Assembly: GCA_023390055.1 (NCBI GenBank)
Contig: JAEWDP010000161.1
Coordinates: 1 to 64,000, forward strand
Length of the DNA: 64,000 nucleotides
Source of the DNA: Pseudomonadota bacterium
Lineage (GTDB): Bacteria; Pseudomonadota; Alphaproteobacteria; Rhizobiales; Rhizobiaceae
Direction of reading: 5' to 3'
Shown here: positions 1 through 9,551 of the stretch, piece after piece
How the letters are laid out: every line of letters starts with the position of its first letter
How positions within the stretch are numbered: the stretch's first letter is position 1
The notes under the pieces: generated by a model
What the model saw: the letters and a program-made list of their open reading frames with translations, nothing else
Told to the model about the DNA's origin: nothing
Databases searched by the model: none
Program-made: the position numbers and the translations under genes

Positions 1-1100
1 TCAGCAACCAGATTGCCCATCGAGCATTCCTTGGCCCGGCAGACTGTTCGATCGCCGACAATGATATCTTCTGAAGAACCGACGATCTTTGACTTCAGTT
101 CTTCCAGCGGGGCGCCGAGTTCCTTGACCTTCGCAACAAGTCCAGCATCCGGCACGATCGAGGCGTCTAGAAGTTGCGGGGCGCCTTTCGATGACTTGAT
201 TACCCCATTGTCATCAAACACAATCTGCAGGTTGCCGAGATACTTCGAATAGGCATAGGCCTGGACAATCGGAACATCAGAGCCGCCGGGATTCTTGACC
301 AGCGTTGGATATGGCCCTGCGGCATTGTCGTCCGTGCTGGAAAGCAAAGTATGGCTATGCCCGCCCACGATCACGTCGATACCGTCGACCGCCGCGGCAA
401 TTTCCTTGTCGCGCTCGTAGCCGACATGCGAAAGGAGCACGATCTTGTTCACACCTTGCTCCTCGATTTCGGTAACAGCCCGTCTCAGATATTCAATCTC
501 ATCTTCGAAATGGATCGAATCGCCAGGTGCCGAAGTCTCGTCGGTATCAGTCGCGAGAACGGAAACGACCGCGACCTTCTGGCCACCAATGTCCTTTACA
601 ATGTAGCCTTTGAACTTGCTGGCAAGCGGGCTATTGTCCGCGGCAACCGTATTTCCGGAAATGATCGGGAACTCCAGTGCGTCAATGAATTTCAGGAGTT
701 CTTCCGGTCCGTCATCGAACTCGTGGTTCCCGATGGCCATCGCATCGAACCCGATGTCATTCATGAAGTCGGCGATGGGGCCACTCTTGTAAGTGCTGTA
801 AAACAGTGAGCCCTGGAACTGGTCACCGGCGTCAAGAACCAGCACATTGCTATCCTTCAACGAAGCCCTGCCGGTGTCGATTGCCGTTTTGACGCGGGCG
901 ATGCCGCCGAAGCATTCCTTCTTTTCGGCCTCCTCGGCAGTGCAGGTGGAATCATACTTGTTGATCTCCTCTATACGGGAGTGAAGGTCGTTGATGTGCA
1001 GGATGTTGAGTTCGTAATCAGCGAACGCTGGAGTGCCAAGGAGGGCCATTGCCGAGGCGGTCATTAATCCCAGCCTCAATGTCTTCATCTTCATCATCAT
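1..1100 (-). CDS. 5'-nucleotidase / 2',3'-cyclic phosphodiesterase family, exported (3' end cut by window edge)
   Basis: About 366 N-terminal codons are present; the C-terminus lies left of the window. A signal peptide ending near ALLGTPAFA is followed by the calcineurin-like metallophosphatase motifs LHINDLHSR, LDAGDQFQGS and IGNHEFDD, which bind the di-metal centre. The edge lies in the 5'-nucleotidase C-terminal substrate-binding domain, where I read CSMGNLVA, so only a short tail is missing. Family role: periplasmic hydrolysis of nucleotides to nucleosides and phosphate. The start is one of three tandem ATGs just behind an AGGAGAG ribosome site; I chose the first. The gene is monocistronic as far as can be seen. 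Exact substrate is not predictable. Confidence 0.93.
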   Translation of the reverse strand, partial: MMMKMKTLRLGLMTASAMALLGTPAFADYELNILHINDLHSRIEEINKYDSTCTAEEAEKKECFGGIARVKTAIDTGRASLKDSNVLVLDAGDQFQGSLFYSTYKSGPIADFMNDIGFDAMAIGNHEFDDGPEELLKFIDALEFPIISGNTVAADNSPLASKFKGYIVKDIGGQKVAVVSVLATDTDETSAPGDSIHFEDEIEYLRRAVTEIEEQGVNKIVLLSHVGYERDKEIAAAVDGIDVIVGGHSHTLLSSTDDNAAGPYPTLVKNPGGSDVPIVQAYAYSKYLGNLQIVFDDNGVIKSSKGAPQLLDASIVPDAGLVAKVKELGAPLEELKSKIVGSSEDIIVGDRTVCRAKECSMGNLVA

Positions 1101-1633
1101 CTCTCTCCTGATTACGGGATGTGCAATCCTGTCGTCCCATCGGCCGTGACGGAGATGATGCTTTCATTATGGATCAGGGACATCAAGAGAAATGTGGTGA
1201 TGCGCAACAAGCCTCGTTGCGGCGGTGCAGAAATCCTGTCTTCGCCAAGCTAGCAATTAGGACCATCAAGGAGGTTGAAAGCTCACACGAGAAGAGTGCT
1301 TGTCATGACCTTGTGGTACTTCCCGCGTCTAACGCCGGGAGCTTCTTCCTCCTTTACAGGCAACTGCACCGTGCGCTGGGCGCCGGCTTATGCCGCCTTC
1401 GGAGACATCCCCACGTTGCTACCGCGTACGACCTATTCCTTCGTCCGCAGTTACGTGATGGTCATTGCTTCAGCGTCAAGGGCGTGAACCGCACTACAGC
1501 TGCATGCCCAGCTCCGCTCTTTCAGCGTGATGCTGTCGTTGCAGAACGAGCAGAGCAGATCCTCAAAGTTGCCTTCGGCGAAAATGTCCGAAACCCGCTC
1601 TTCAGGTTTAGGCGTTTCCAAAAGGTTGGATAG
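1101..1633. other. 533-bp interval without a convincing gene
   Basis: This lies between the 5'-nucleotidase start and the end of the Omp10-like gene. Plus-strand open frames here (for example 1121-1633) give no recognisable family and have no supporting ribosome site. A GC-rich hairpin (TCCCGCGT, loop CTA, ACGCCGGGA) lies near 1322-1341. On the minus strand the frame of the lipoprotein gene stays open past its stop to 1451, discussed under findings. Confidence 0.5.
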
Positions 1634-1996
1634 TCAACTGCGCCGTGTCAGCGAGAACTGTGCGCCGCTATCTTGCGTGCAGTTCAACTGGTTCACTGTC
1701 ACCAGCGCACAATTGACGCGCGACTGTGTGTTTCGAACCAGTGACGTCATGTTGATCTCGACGAGCGTAGGAGACTTGCTGATGTACGTGCCGGACGCCA
1801 GAAGGGCATTGCTGTCGGTCGATCGAGTGTTGAAGGTGCCGCCCTGAAAGGTCGACACGATTCCGTTCGGATCGGTCCACGTGCCTTCGACGCCCTGCGG
1901 CTGAGACTGTTGTTGCGGCAAACGAGGTGGCGCCGAGGAAACACAAGCAGTGAGCGTGGCGACGGCGATGAGCGCAAGGCTCGCTTTCAATTTCAT
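1634..1996 (-). CDS. omp10: Omp10-like outer-membrane lipoprotein
   Basis: A 120-residue protein with a lipoprotein signal peptide: Lys-rich N-terminus, hydrophobic run and lipobox LTAC with the acylated Cys at residue 18. The mature part carries GTWTDPNG, a Thr/Ser-rich middle and the C-terminal block [23 protein letters not shown], which I recognise from the Omp10 lipoproteins of Brucella and rhizobia. Predicted to be anchored in the outer membrane; molecular function unknown. The upstream in-frame GTG-type extension to 2026 is unlikely because the signal peptide starts at the ATG at 1996, behind a GGGAG site. The name is by family resemblance. Confidence 0.8.
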   Translation of the reverse strand: MKLKASLALIAVATLTACVSSAPPRLPQQQSQPQGVEGTWTDPNGIVSTFQGGTFNTRSTDSNALLASGTYISKSPTLVEINMTSLVRNTQSRVNCALVTVNQLNCTQDSGAQFSLTRRS

Positions 1997-2143
1997 GGAT
2001 AATGTCTCCCGCGATTTAACCGTCAAAAGCGATGGTACGCACTTGTATCTAATGCAGATTAAACAGTTGCACAGCTTTTTTCACGTCTTTCAACAAAGGA
2101 AACGTCGAAATTGGGGCGACTTTTTGCAAAGACGTGTCGAAGT

Positions 2144-3589
2144 TCAACGCACAAGAGTATTGCGGAATTGCCACGGATCGGATCTGTCGATGTCCTCAGG
2201 GAAAAGTCCAGGCCGGCCTTCGAGCGGTGTCCAGTCCGTGAAATGACCACCAACAGGGCCGAGATAAGGACGCTGAATGTCGAGGCAGCGTCGGTAGTCC
2301 ACTTCATCTGCTTCAACAATGCCCGCATTTGGGTTCTCCAGAGCCCATACCATACCCGCAAGCACTGCCGAGGTGACTTGCAGCCCCGTTGCATTCTGAT
2401 AAGGCACGAGTTGACGTGCTTCCTCAAGCGACAGACTTGAACCATACCAGTAGGCGTTCATCTTGTGGCCGTAGAGCAGGACACCGAGTTCATCGATCCC
2501 GTCGATCAATTCATCCTCGTCCAGGACATGCTGGATGGTCTGCGCATTGCCTCCATTACCAAAAAGTTCGTGCAACGACAGAACCGCGTCATTGCAGGGA
2601 TGATAGGCATAATGGCAGGTCGGTCGGTAGGCGACGTTGTCGTTCTTATCGCGAACCGTAAAATAGTCGGCAATCGAAATGGATTCATTGTGCGTAACAA
2701 GGAAACCATATTGCGGACCTACGGTCGGGCACCAGGTTCGCACCCGTGTGTTCGCGCCTGGCTGCTCAAGGTAGATTGCGGCTTTGCAACCACGTTTCTG
2801 CTTCTTGGCGTTCTTCGGCATCCAGCGCTCGTGCGTACCCCAACCGAGTTCGGCCGGTTGCACGCCTTCGGCGATGAAGCCCTCTACCGACCATGTATTC
2901 CAAAATGCTCCAAGCGGTTTTGGTGTTTTCGCACGTTGCGTGTCGCGCTCGGCGATATGGATGCCCTTTATGCCGACCTTCTTCATCAGCCTCGCCCAAC
3001 CTTTGCGGTCATCGACAGCTGGCTCAGTAAACGTAAGTCCAATTTCGTCGGTAATGTTGATCAGTGCCTGCTTGACGAACCAGGAAACCATGCCTGGATT
3101 TGCACCGCAGGCGGATAGTGCCGTCGTGCCCCCCGGTCTTTTCGCTTTTTCCCTGCGAACAGTTTCACGCAGGGCGTAGTTGGTTCGTTGCGCGTTTTTG
3201 ACCGATGTGTCGAAATAGAAGCCGAGCCAGGGCTCGACAACTGTATCAATATAGAGGACGTTCAGCCGACGGCAAAATTTCATCAGGTCCAGCGAACCGG
3301 TGTCGACGGAAAGATTGACGCAGAAACCCTGTCCGACACCGTTCGTCAGAAGTGGCTCCAGCAGCGTCTTGTAGTTTTCTTTGGTTATGTGTTCCTGGAT
3401 GTGCTTTACGCCATGCCGGGCTAGAAGCCCGGCTTCATCATCACGTGGCTCGACGACGACCATCCGGCTCTTGTCAAACTTGAAATGGCGTTCAATGAGG
3501 GGCAAGGTGCCGCGGCCGATCGAACCGAAGCCGATCATGACGATCGGTCCTGTAATCTCGCCATGCACGGGGTAGGATTGCTCAGACAC
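2144..3589 (-). CDS. hss: Homospermidine synthase
   Basis: A 481-residue enzyme that makes sym-homospermidine from putrescine (or putrescine plus spermidine) with NAD+, giving the characteristic polyamine of many rhizobia. The N-terminal Rossmann motif reads MIGFGSIGRGT, and the body (SACGANPGMVSWFVKQAL, HNESISIADYF, the C-terminal PYLGPVGGHFTDWTPL) is typical over its full length. I place the start at a GTG at 3589 (VSEQSYPVHGEITG), preceded by AAGGAGAGAG at good spacing; the longer frame to 3661 adds an Arg-rich stretch absent from relatives. Single gene, no apparent operon partner. Confidence 0.95.
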   Translation of the reverse strand: MSEQSYPVHGEITGPIVMIGFGSIGRGTLPLIERHFKFDKSRMVVVEPRDDEAGLLARHGVKHIQEHITKENYKTLLEPLLTNGVGQGFCVNLSVDTGSLDLMKFCRRLNVLYIDTVVEPWLGFYFDTSVKNAQRTNYALRETVRREKAKRPGGTTALSACGANPGMVSWFVKQALINITDEIGLTFTEPAVDDRKGWARLMKKVGIKGIHIAERDTQRAKTPKPLGAFWNTWSVEGFIAEGVQPAELGWGTHERWMPKNAKKQKRGCKAAIYLEQPGANTRVRTWCPTVGPQYGFLVTHNESISIADYFTVRDKNDNVAYRPTCHYAYHPCNDAVLSLHELFGNGGNAQTIQHVLDEDELIDGIDELGVLLYGHKMNAYWYGSSLSLEEARQLVPYQNATGLQVTSAVLAGMVWALENPNAGIVEADEVDYRRCLDIQRPYLGPVGGHFTDWTPLEGRPGLFPEDIDRSDPWQFRNTLVR

Positions 3590-3860
3590 GTCTCTCTCCT
3601 TCACCGCGTGGGCATCGCGCCGCTGCACCGCTCGGGCAGAGGAGACCGATGGAAACGCCAAATTGCAACCCCAACGTTCTAGATCATCGAGCGTGCATGC
3701 CGCAAGCCCAAGATTATCTCATGGAAACAGAATGTTCCGCGGGTGAGTGGTTGTCGTGACAGCGTCACAACAGGACGGTCACGAGAAAGAAGCAGAGCGT
3801 TTTGCGACCGTGTTTCAAGCCTCCAGTAACCAATTTTGTGACGGCAGGGCGTTCAAGAAT

Positions 3861-4523
3861 TCAGTTGGTGGAGAGGAGCTTGGCCGGGATGAGACCGCGA
3901 AGCGCGTTTCCGACATAGAGCTCACCGATACTCAGGTCCGACACCGTCAATACTTGCGAACGTGCCTTGCCTTCGCGAATTAATTCCGCTCTCAAGATGC
4001 CTGGCAGCAGGCCACAGGACAAGGCTGGTGTCAGCAATATCCCGTCTGCATCCTTGACAAACAAATTGGTGATGCTGCCCTCGCAAACCTCGCCCCGTTC
4101 GTTGAGCAGAACGACCTCGTCCGCTTCGTCTTGCCGGAAATGTAAGCGGGCAGCGTCGTGGACCTCACGTTTAGTGGTCTTGTGGCGCAAGAAGGGATTG
4201 TCGCAGGCAAGCCGCTGTGGAGCGATCCGCAGCCGCCAGACGTCACCTTCGGACACCTCAATGAATGGTGTTGTTGTAACGTCGACCTCACCATGAACGG
4301 TGGCGGTCAAACGGACCCGCAAGGGCACGTCTCCGCCGACAGCATAAGTGATGGCTCCGAGGAGGTTGTCCGGCTGGCGAAAACCGAGGGCATGTGCCGA
4401 ATGACGCAGGCGGCGGATGTGTCGGTCAAGCCGAAGAAAACCCTCCCTAGGTTCCCAGCGCAAGGTCTCGATCAGCGCAAGATCTCCTGACCGGATAGAG
4501 CGAACCGTGCTTTCAGAAGACAT
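3861..4523 (-). CDS. pabC: Class IV aminotransferase, probable 4-amino-4-deoxychorismate lyase
   Basis: A 220-residue PLP fold-type IV protein. It contains the Lys region HKTTKREVHDAAR, the LLNERGEVCEGSITNLF block and SCGLLPGILR, all diagnostic of the family. It overlaps the 3' end of the upstream pabB by about 50 bp, so the pair is translationally linked. That context argues for cleavage of aminodeoxychorismate to p-aminobenzoate in folate synthesis. The start is uncertain: the ATG at 4523 has only a weak GAAGA site, while homologous sequence begins around residue 13. A role as another class IV transaminase cannot be excluded. Confidence 0.85.
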   Translation of the reverse strand: MSSESTVRSIRSGDLALIETLRWEPREGFLRLDRHIRRLRHSAHALGFRQPDNLLGAITYAVGGDVPLRVRLTATVHGEVDVTTTPFIEVSEGDVWRLRIAPQRLACDNPFLRHKTTKREVHDAARLHFRQDEADEVVLLNERGEVCEGSITNLFVKDADGILLTPALSCGLLPGILRAELIREGKARSQVLTVSDLSIGELYVGNALRGLIPAKLLSTN

Positions 4524-5632
4524 TCTTCATATTCCGCTTCGACGTTGGAATCGAATACGATCCCTCCGCCAACATTGAAAACGGCATTGCCATCATTGAA
4601 AAGGGTCAACGTGCGGATTGCCACGGAAAAACGCATCGGCCCGTCGGGATTACACCAGCCGATGGCGCCACAATAGGCGTCGCGAGGGCCTGTTTCCAGG
4701 CTGTGGAGAATATTCATCGCCCACATTTTCGGCGCGCCGGTGATGGAACCGCACGGAAAGAGCGCCGCCATGATCTTTGCGAGGCCGATATCAGGTCGCA
4801 ATCTGGCCCTCACGTGACTTACCATCTGATGGACGGTGGGATAGGTCTCTATTGCGAAGAGTTTTGGTACGCAAAGTGTTCCGGTCTCGCTTATGACAGA
4901 AATGTCGTTTCGCAGCAGGTCAACTATCATGCGGTTTTCTGCCAGTGTCTTCTCATCGGCGAGCATGGCAGCAATAATAGCTTCATCTTCGGATTGTGTG
5001 GCCCCGCGCCCCGCAGTGCCCTTCATCGGGTGCGTCTCGATCCACCGGTCGGCATCGACTTCGAAGAAGAGCTCTGGCGACCGGGAGAGGATAGTCGGCC
5101 CGCCGAAATCGATAAGGGCACCATAATGAACGGGCTGGCGAGCAATCAGTGAGGAAAAGCAGCCAACGGGTGTGCCGCTCCAGCGAGCAGTGATCGGCAT
5201 GGTCAGGTTTGCCTGATAGCAATCCCCCTGCCGGATGTGCCAGTGAAGGCGTTCAAATCGCTTGCGGTAGGCGGCGAAATTCCAGGTCACTTGCGGTTTT
5301 GACAGAAATGTTTCGTTCTCCGGCGTACTGATATCTGCCGTTGCCGGAGCGGCTGCACGGCCAGGGGCAGTAAAGATGCCCATGGCGAGAAGCGGTGTTT
5401 GTCGATTATCGATGATCAGTGGTCGCAGTTTCGCCTCGAAGACAAAACCGGCTTCGTAGGAGAAGAAACCAGCAAGCCAGAAACCATCACGATGGGCCTG
5501 TTCCAGCCGTTCAAGGGCGGGCAGGACCTCATCTGCGGTGTGTGCAATTACAAGTTCGCGCGGTTGGGAAAACAACAGACTTTCATTGCGCTTGTCATCG
5601 CGAAACAGCGCATAGGGTTGATGCTTCAACAT
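4472..5632 (-). CDS. pabB: Aminodeoxychorismate synthase component I
   Basis: A 386-residue chorismate-binding enzyme that aminates chorismate with ammonia from a glutaminase subunit, the first step to p-aminobenzoate. Core motifs present are SPELFFEV, the HPMKGTAGRG loop carrying the catalytic Lys, ENRMIVDLLRND, and GSITGAPK near the C-terminus with IGWCNPDG. The protein is shorter than stand-alone E. coli PabB because the N-terminal domain is compact. I chose the ATG at 5632 (MLKHQPYALF); a GTG at 5653 is in frame and neither has a strong ribosome site. It forms a two-gene unit with the downstream aminotransferase. No pabA-type glutaminase is in this window. Confidence 0.92.
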   Translation of the reverse strand: MLKHQPYALFRDDKRNESLLFSQPRELVIAHTADEVLPALERLEQAHRDGFWLAGFFSYEAGFVFEAKLRPLIIDNRQTPLLAMGIFTAPGRAAAPATADISTPENETFLSKPQVTWNFAAYRKRFERLHWHIRQGDCYQANLTMPITARWSGTPVGCFSSLIARQPVHYGALIDFGGPTILSRSPELFFEVDADRWIETHPMKGTAGRGATQSEDEAIIAAMLADEKTLAENRMIVDLLRNDISVISETGTLCVPKLFAIETYPTVHQMVSHVRARLRPDIGLAKIMAALFPCGSITGAPKMWAMNILHSLETGPRDAYCGAIGWCNPDGPMRFSVAIRTLTLFNDGNAVFNVGGGIVFDSNVEAEYEECLLKARFALSGQEILR

Positions 5633-5798
5633 ACCATTCTGATTTCTCGACACTATTCATTCCGCTGCCAGCATGGCAGTACGGATCGTCTCCGTCTTAC
5701 CAAAGTGACTTAATATTCTCCCCACCCTGAAGGACAAGGTTTCTGTCTGGCCAAAGATGATGGACCGCATGGGTGAGCGACCGCCTTGATGCGCCCTG

Positions 5799-7652
5799 TT
5801 ATGTTGCCTCCAAAGCTTCCAGCTCATCGATCAGCCCTTCGATCATCGAAAGCCCCTTCGACCAGAAGGAAGGATCGGTTGCATTGAGCCCGAAGGGCCT
5901 CAACAATTCAGAGTGATGTTTGGTGCCACCTGATTTCAGTAGTTCGAAGTACTTTTGCTGGAAGCCCGGATCCATGTTCTGGTAGACAGCGTAAAGTGAA
6001 TTTACCAGGCAGTCACCGAAGGCATAGGCATAAACATAGAATGGAGAGTGAATGAAGTGGGGGATATAGGCCCACCAAGTTTCATAACCTTGCGAGATGC
6101 GGATTGCTGGGCCCAAGCTTTCTGATTGGACCGAAAGCCACAGGTCGCCGATCTGTTCGGAAGTCAGTTCGCCTTCTTTGCGGGCGACATGCAATTTGCG
6201 TTCGAATTCGTAAAAGGCGATTTGTCGGACAACGGTGTTGATCATGTCCTCGACCTTCTGGGCCAGCATTGCCTTGCGCTCGCGCTTGTCCTTTGTCTTG
6301 TCGAGCAATGCGCGAAACGTCAGCATCTCGCCGAAGACAGAGGCTGTTTCCGCTAAGGTTAGCGGTGTCTGGCACATCAATGCTCCCTGAACGCCGGCCA
6401 GCACCTGGTGCACTCCGTGGCCAAGTTCATGCGCAAGAGTCATTACGTCGCGTGGCTTGCCCATGTAATTGACGAGAACATAGGGATGAACTGAAGGAAC
6501 CGTTGGGTGCGCAAATGCTCCGGGCGCCTTGCCGAGCCGCACAGGTGCGTCAATCCACTCTTCGTCGAAGAAGCGGGCAGCAATGTTTGCCATTTCGGGT
6601 GCAAAATCACGATAGGCAGAAAGTACCGTATCTTTGGCCTCCGCCCACGAGATTAAAGTTGTTGGGGTTTCCGGCAGCGGTGCATTGCGGTCCCAGAAAT
6701 CCATTTGATCCATGCCTAACCACTTCGCCTTCATCTTGTAGTAGCGATGAGACAAGCGAGGATAGGCAGCCTTGACGGCGGCTGCCAAGGCGTCGACGAC
6801 TTCGCGTTCTACCCGGTTTGCTAAATGGCGGCTGTCGGCAACGTCCACAAAACCGCGCCACCGGTCAGAGATGTCCTTGTCCTTGGCGAGCGTGTTGGTG
6901 ATCAATGTAAAGATGCGAATATTCTGCTGAAAGGTCCGGGAAATGGCCTCGGCTGCCTTGCGACGGGTAACCTCGTCGGGCTCCTGCAGCATGTTGAGAG
7001 TGACCTCAAGCGGATGTTCATTGCCATCAATCTCGAAGCGCAGACCCGCCATGGTCTCGTCAAATAGTCGGTTGAACGCAGCAGCACTCGTCATGGACTT
7101 TTCAAGGAATAGTTGTTCCAGCCTGTCATCGAGCTGGTACGGTTTGTCCTTGCGAAGGTCGATGATCCAGGGACGGTAATGACCAGCATCTGGATCCCTG
7201 TCCATGCAGGTATCCATTACGGTGTCGTCTATCTGATTCAGCTCGAGCGCGAAGAACAGCAAATGTGAAGAGAAACTTGTGAGTTTTGACTGGGTATCAC
7301 CGTAGAATTTCCCGTTCTCAGGGTCGGAAGTATCTGAAAAATAGGTTAGTGCAGCGAAAGCACCGATCTTTCCACCGAGATCTTCCAGTTCTTCGAAGTC
7401 AGCAAGTGCCTGGCCGATTCCTTCGGTGCCGGTCCGGGTTGCGGCATTTGCAAGTTTGCCCTTCCATTTTTCCTCGAATGCCCTGGCCAGCGCATCTGCT
7501 CTTTCAAGATCAGTTGCAAATTCCTGGGCGTGCTTTCCGGCGTATAGATCGGAAAGCTTCCAGGTTGGAAGATGGCCGAGCGCAGGTTCGTTGGTTGATG
7601 CCTGATCGGCCGGTGATGTCGTGACTGGCAAAACTGTTTGCTGCGTTGGCAT
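5799..7652 (-). CDS. pepF: M3 family oligoendopeptidase (PepF type)
   Basis: A 617-residue cytoplasmic zinc metallopeptidase that trims short peptides. The zinc site HELGH lies in LAHELGHGVHQVLAG, with the downstream Glu ligand in the LAETASVFGEM helix. PTVPSVHPYVLVNYMGKPRDVMTLAHE and the YAYAFGDCLVNSLYAVYQ segment are typical of the clade. The start at 7652 (MPTQQTVLPV) has AAGGAGAC in front; the longer frame to 7715 lacks support. It is divergent from the response regulator at 7808, and the region between must hold both promoters. Confidence 0.93.
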   Translation of the reverse strand: MPTQQTVLPVTTSPADQASTNEPALGHLPTWKLSDLYAGKHAQEFATDLERADALARAFEEKWKGKLANAATRTGTEGIGQALADFEELEDLGGKIGAFAALTYFSDTSDPENGKFYGDTQSKLTSFSSHLLFFALELNQIDDTVMDTCMDRDPDAGHYRPWIIDLRKDKPYQLDDRLEQLFLEKSMTSAAAFNRLFDETMAGLRFEIDGNEHPLEVTLNMLQEPDEVTRRKAAEAISRTFQQNIRIFTLITNTLAKDKDISDRWRGFVDVADSRHLANRVEREVVDALAAAVKAAYPRLSHRYYKMKAKWLGMDQMDFWDRNAPLPETPTTLISWAEAKDTVLSAYRDFAPEMANIAARFFDEEWIDAPVRLGKAPGAFAHPTVPSVHPYVLVNYMGKPRDVMTLAHELGHGVHQVLAGVQGALMCQTPLTLAETASVFGEMLTFRALLDKTKDKRERKAMLAQKVEDMINTVVRQIAFYEFERKLHVARKEGELTSEQIGDLWLSVQSESLGPAIRISQGYETWWAYIPHFIHSPFYVYAYAFGDCLVNSLYAVYQNMDPGFQQKYFELLKSGGTKHHSELLRPFGLNATDPSFWSKGLSMIEGLIDELEALEAT

Positions 7653-7807
7653 TGGTAGTCTCCTTCGCGTTCCTGGCTGTTTCCCCTGTTTTCCGTGCCA
7701 GCCGTTAAAATGCAAGCATTTCTCAAAAGAGGATGTTCAGGCCTTTCTGGCACCGTTACCCGGTACTTAACCTCAGTGGACATTATGAATGATGTCGGGA
7801 GCCGAGC

Positions 7808-9364
7808 ATGATTGCCCAAATCCTAGTTGTCGATGACGATCCTGTGCAACGTCGTCTATTGAAGAACGCTCTTGAGCGCCATGGCCATGCCGTACAGTTG
7901 GCAGAAAATGGCCGGGTTGGCCTGGAGCTGCTGACAAACGGCGACCAGATTAATGTTATTGTGCTTGATCTGGTGATGCCGGAGATGGATGGTCTGAGCT
8001 TTCTCACCGCCACTCGTGATGCCGGATACGACGTACCGGTGATCGTTCAGACGGGGCAGGGAGGCATCGAAACGGTGGTGCAGGCTATGCGGTCCGGCGC
8101 TTTCGACTTTGTGGTAAAGCCGGTTTCGCCCGAGCGCATTGCAGCCTCCGTCAGCAATGCCCTGGAGCTTGATCTCAAGGAAGGCCGCAGCAAAGCCGCC
8201 CGACTGTCGCGATCAGGTGCAACGACCTTTCGCGACATTGTCTCTGCAAGTCCAGACATGCTGCGGGTGATTGATCTTGCGCAACGTGCTGCCCAGTCAT
8301 CTATTCCGGTTGTCCTCGAAGGTGAATCGGGTGTGGGCAAGGAACTGATTGCTCGTGCCATCCAGTCGGGAAGCGATCGGACCGGCAAGCCCTTCATCAC
8401 GGTAAACTGCGGCGCGATCCCGCCCAACCTAGTGGAAAGCGTGCTTTTCGGACATGAAAAAGGTGCCTTTCCAGGTGCGACGGACAGATATGTCGGAAAG
8501 TTTGCCGAGGCAGATGGGGGTACGCTATTCCTTGATGAGATCGGAGATCTCCCACTTGAGGTGCAAGTAAAGCTTCTGCGAGCCGTGCAGCAGGGCGAAA
8601 TCGAAACGCTCGGCTCCGCCACAACCCAGAAAGTCGACGTGCGGTTGATTTCGGCGACCAACAAGGATCTCATCGAAGAGGTTAGAGAAGGCCGATTTCG
8701 CGAGGACCTCTACTATCGATTGAACGTCTTCCCCATCACCATCCCGGCCCTCAGACGTCGGAAAGAAGACATCCCGCATCTGGCGCGGGTGTTTGCCGAG
8801 CGCTTCTCGCTTGAGCAGAAGCTGACCCGTACTGTAGCAGTCGGCTCCGATGCCATGGCGCTTTTGACTGCTCATGATTGGCCAGGAAATATCCGCGAGC
8901 TGGAAAATGCAATCTTTCGCGCAGTGGTTCTCTCGCAAAACGAACAACTGGGGGAGGTAGATTTCCCTCAAATTGCCGCGCAATTGCCGCAATTTCAGTC
9001 CGCCGACCTGCGCCCGAAAGTGGCCAGATTGTGCGACAAACACCCCTCGGAAACGTCCCTCGGGGGACTTCGGCTGCCGGATAGTCTGATCGGTGTTTCT
9101 GCACAGGCACAACGCCCTGATCCACGCGTGCTCCTAGCGGCTGCCTATCCTTCATCGAACAATGTGATCGCCAGTACCGACACGGCCGGTGAAGTCCGCA
9201 AACTGGTGGATGTAGAAGAGGAACTCATTCGTTTTGCACTGAAATTTTATCGCGGCCAGATGAGTCAGGTGGCCCGCAAGCTCGGCATTGGCCGGTCAAC
9301 GCTCTACCGAAAGCTGAAAGATTACGGGATCGACCCTGACAACCCATTGAAGGATGCTGCCTGA
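7808..9364 (+). CDS. NtrC-type response regulator with variant GAFPGA loop
   Basis: A 518-residue three-domain regulator. Receiver domain: acidic pocket VVDDDP, phospho-acceptor Asp54 in VLDLVMPEMDG and the conserved Lys of VVKPVS. AAA+ domain: Walker A GESGVGKELIAR, Walker B GGTLFLDEIGDL, arginine-finger region FREDLYYRLNVFP and WPGNIRELENAI. A Fis-type helix-turn-helix (VARKLGIGRSTLYRKLKDYGI) ends the protein. The loop that contacts sigma-54 reads GAFPGA, not GAFTGA, so the canonical Thr is missing and sigma-54 activation is doubtful. A linker of roughly 90 residues of unknown role separates AAA+ and HTH. No histidine kinase gene is adjacent, so partner and targets are unknown. Confidence 0.9.
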   Translation: MIAQILVVDDDPVQRRLLKNALERHGHAVQLAENGRVGLELLTNGDQINVIVLDLVMPEMDGLSFLTATRDAGYDVPVIVQTGQGGIETVVQAMRSGAFDFVVKPVSPERIAASVSNALELDLKEGRSKAARLSRSGATTFRDIVSASPDMLRVIDLAQRAAQSSIPVVLEGESGVGKELIARAIQSGSDRTGKPFITVNCGAIPPNLVESVLFGHEKGAFPGATDRYVGKFAEADGGTLFLDEIGDLPLEVQVKLLRAVQQGEIETLGSATTQKVDVRLISATNKDLIEEVREGRFREDLYYRLNVFPITIPALRRRKEDIPHLARVFAERFSLEQKLTRTVAVGSDAMALLTAHDWPGNIRELENAIFRAVVLSQNEQLGEVDFPQIAAQLPQFQSADLRPKVARLCDKHPSETSLGGLRLPDSLIGVSAQAQRPDPRVLLAAAYPSSNNVIASTDTAGEVRKLVDVEEELIRFALKFYRGQMSQVARKLGIGRSTLYRKLKDYGIDPDNPLKDAA

Positions 9365-9551
9365 GGCCTGGTCCATCAGCAGACGTTAACCTCCACGCAA
9401 GGATGTTCTGTCACTCTTTGTCAATCTCTTGGTAGCGAATTGTTGACTCAAAGAGAGAAGCTTGTGATTGTGTGGCAAAATTGCCATCGTCTCACCGCAA
9501 TTGACAGTCATTTACGACGCCTAGGACGTTGTCGACAGGACGGGGATCGCC

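Noticed and set aside
1121..1633. 170-codon plus-strand frame
   Set aside because: No family resemblance, no ribosome site, rich in Arg/His/Cys as expected of an antisense shadow.
2465..3118. 217-codon plus-strand frame
   Set aside because: It lies fully antisense to homospermidine synthase and encodes no known domain.
3748..3770. Hairpin GTTGTCGTGAC/GTCACAAC before the pabC end
   Set aside because: Imperfect, without a T-run, and not placed to end either neighbouring gene convincingly.
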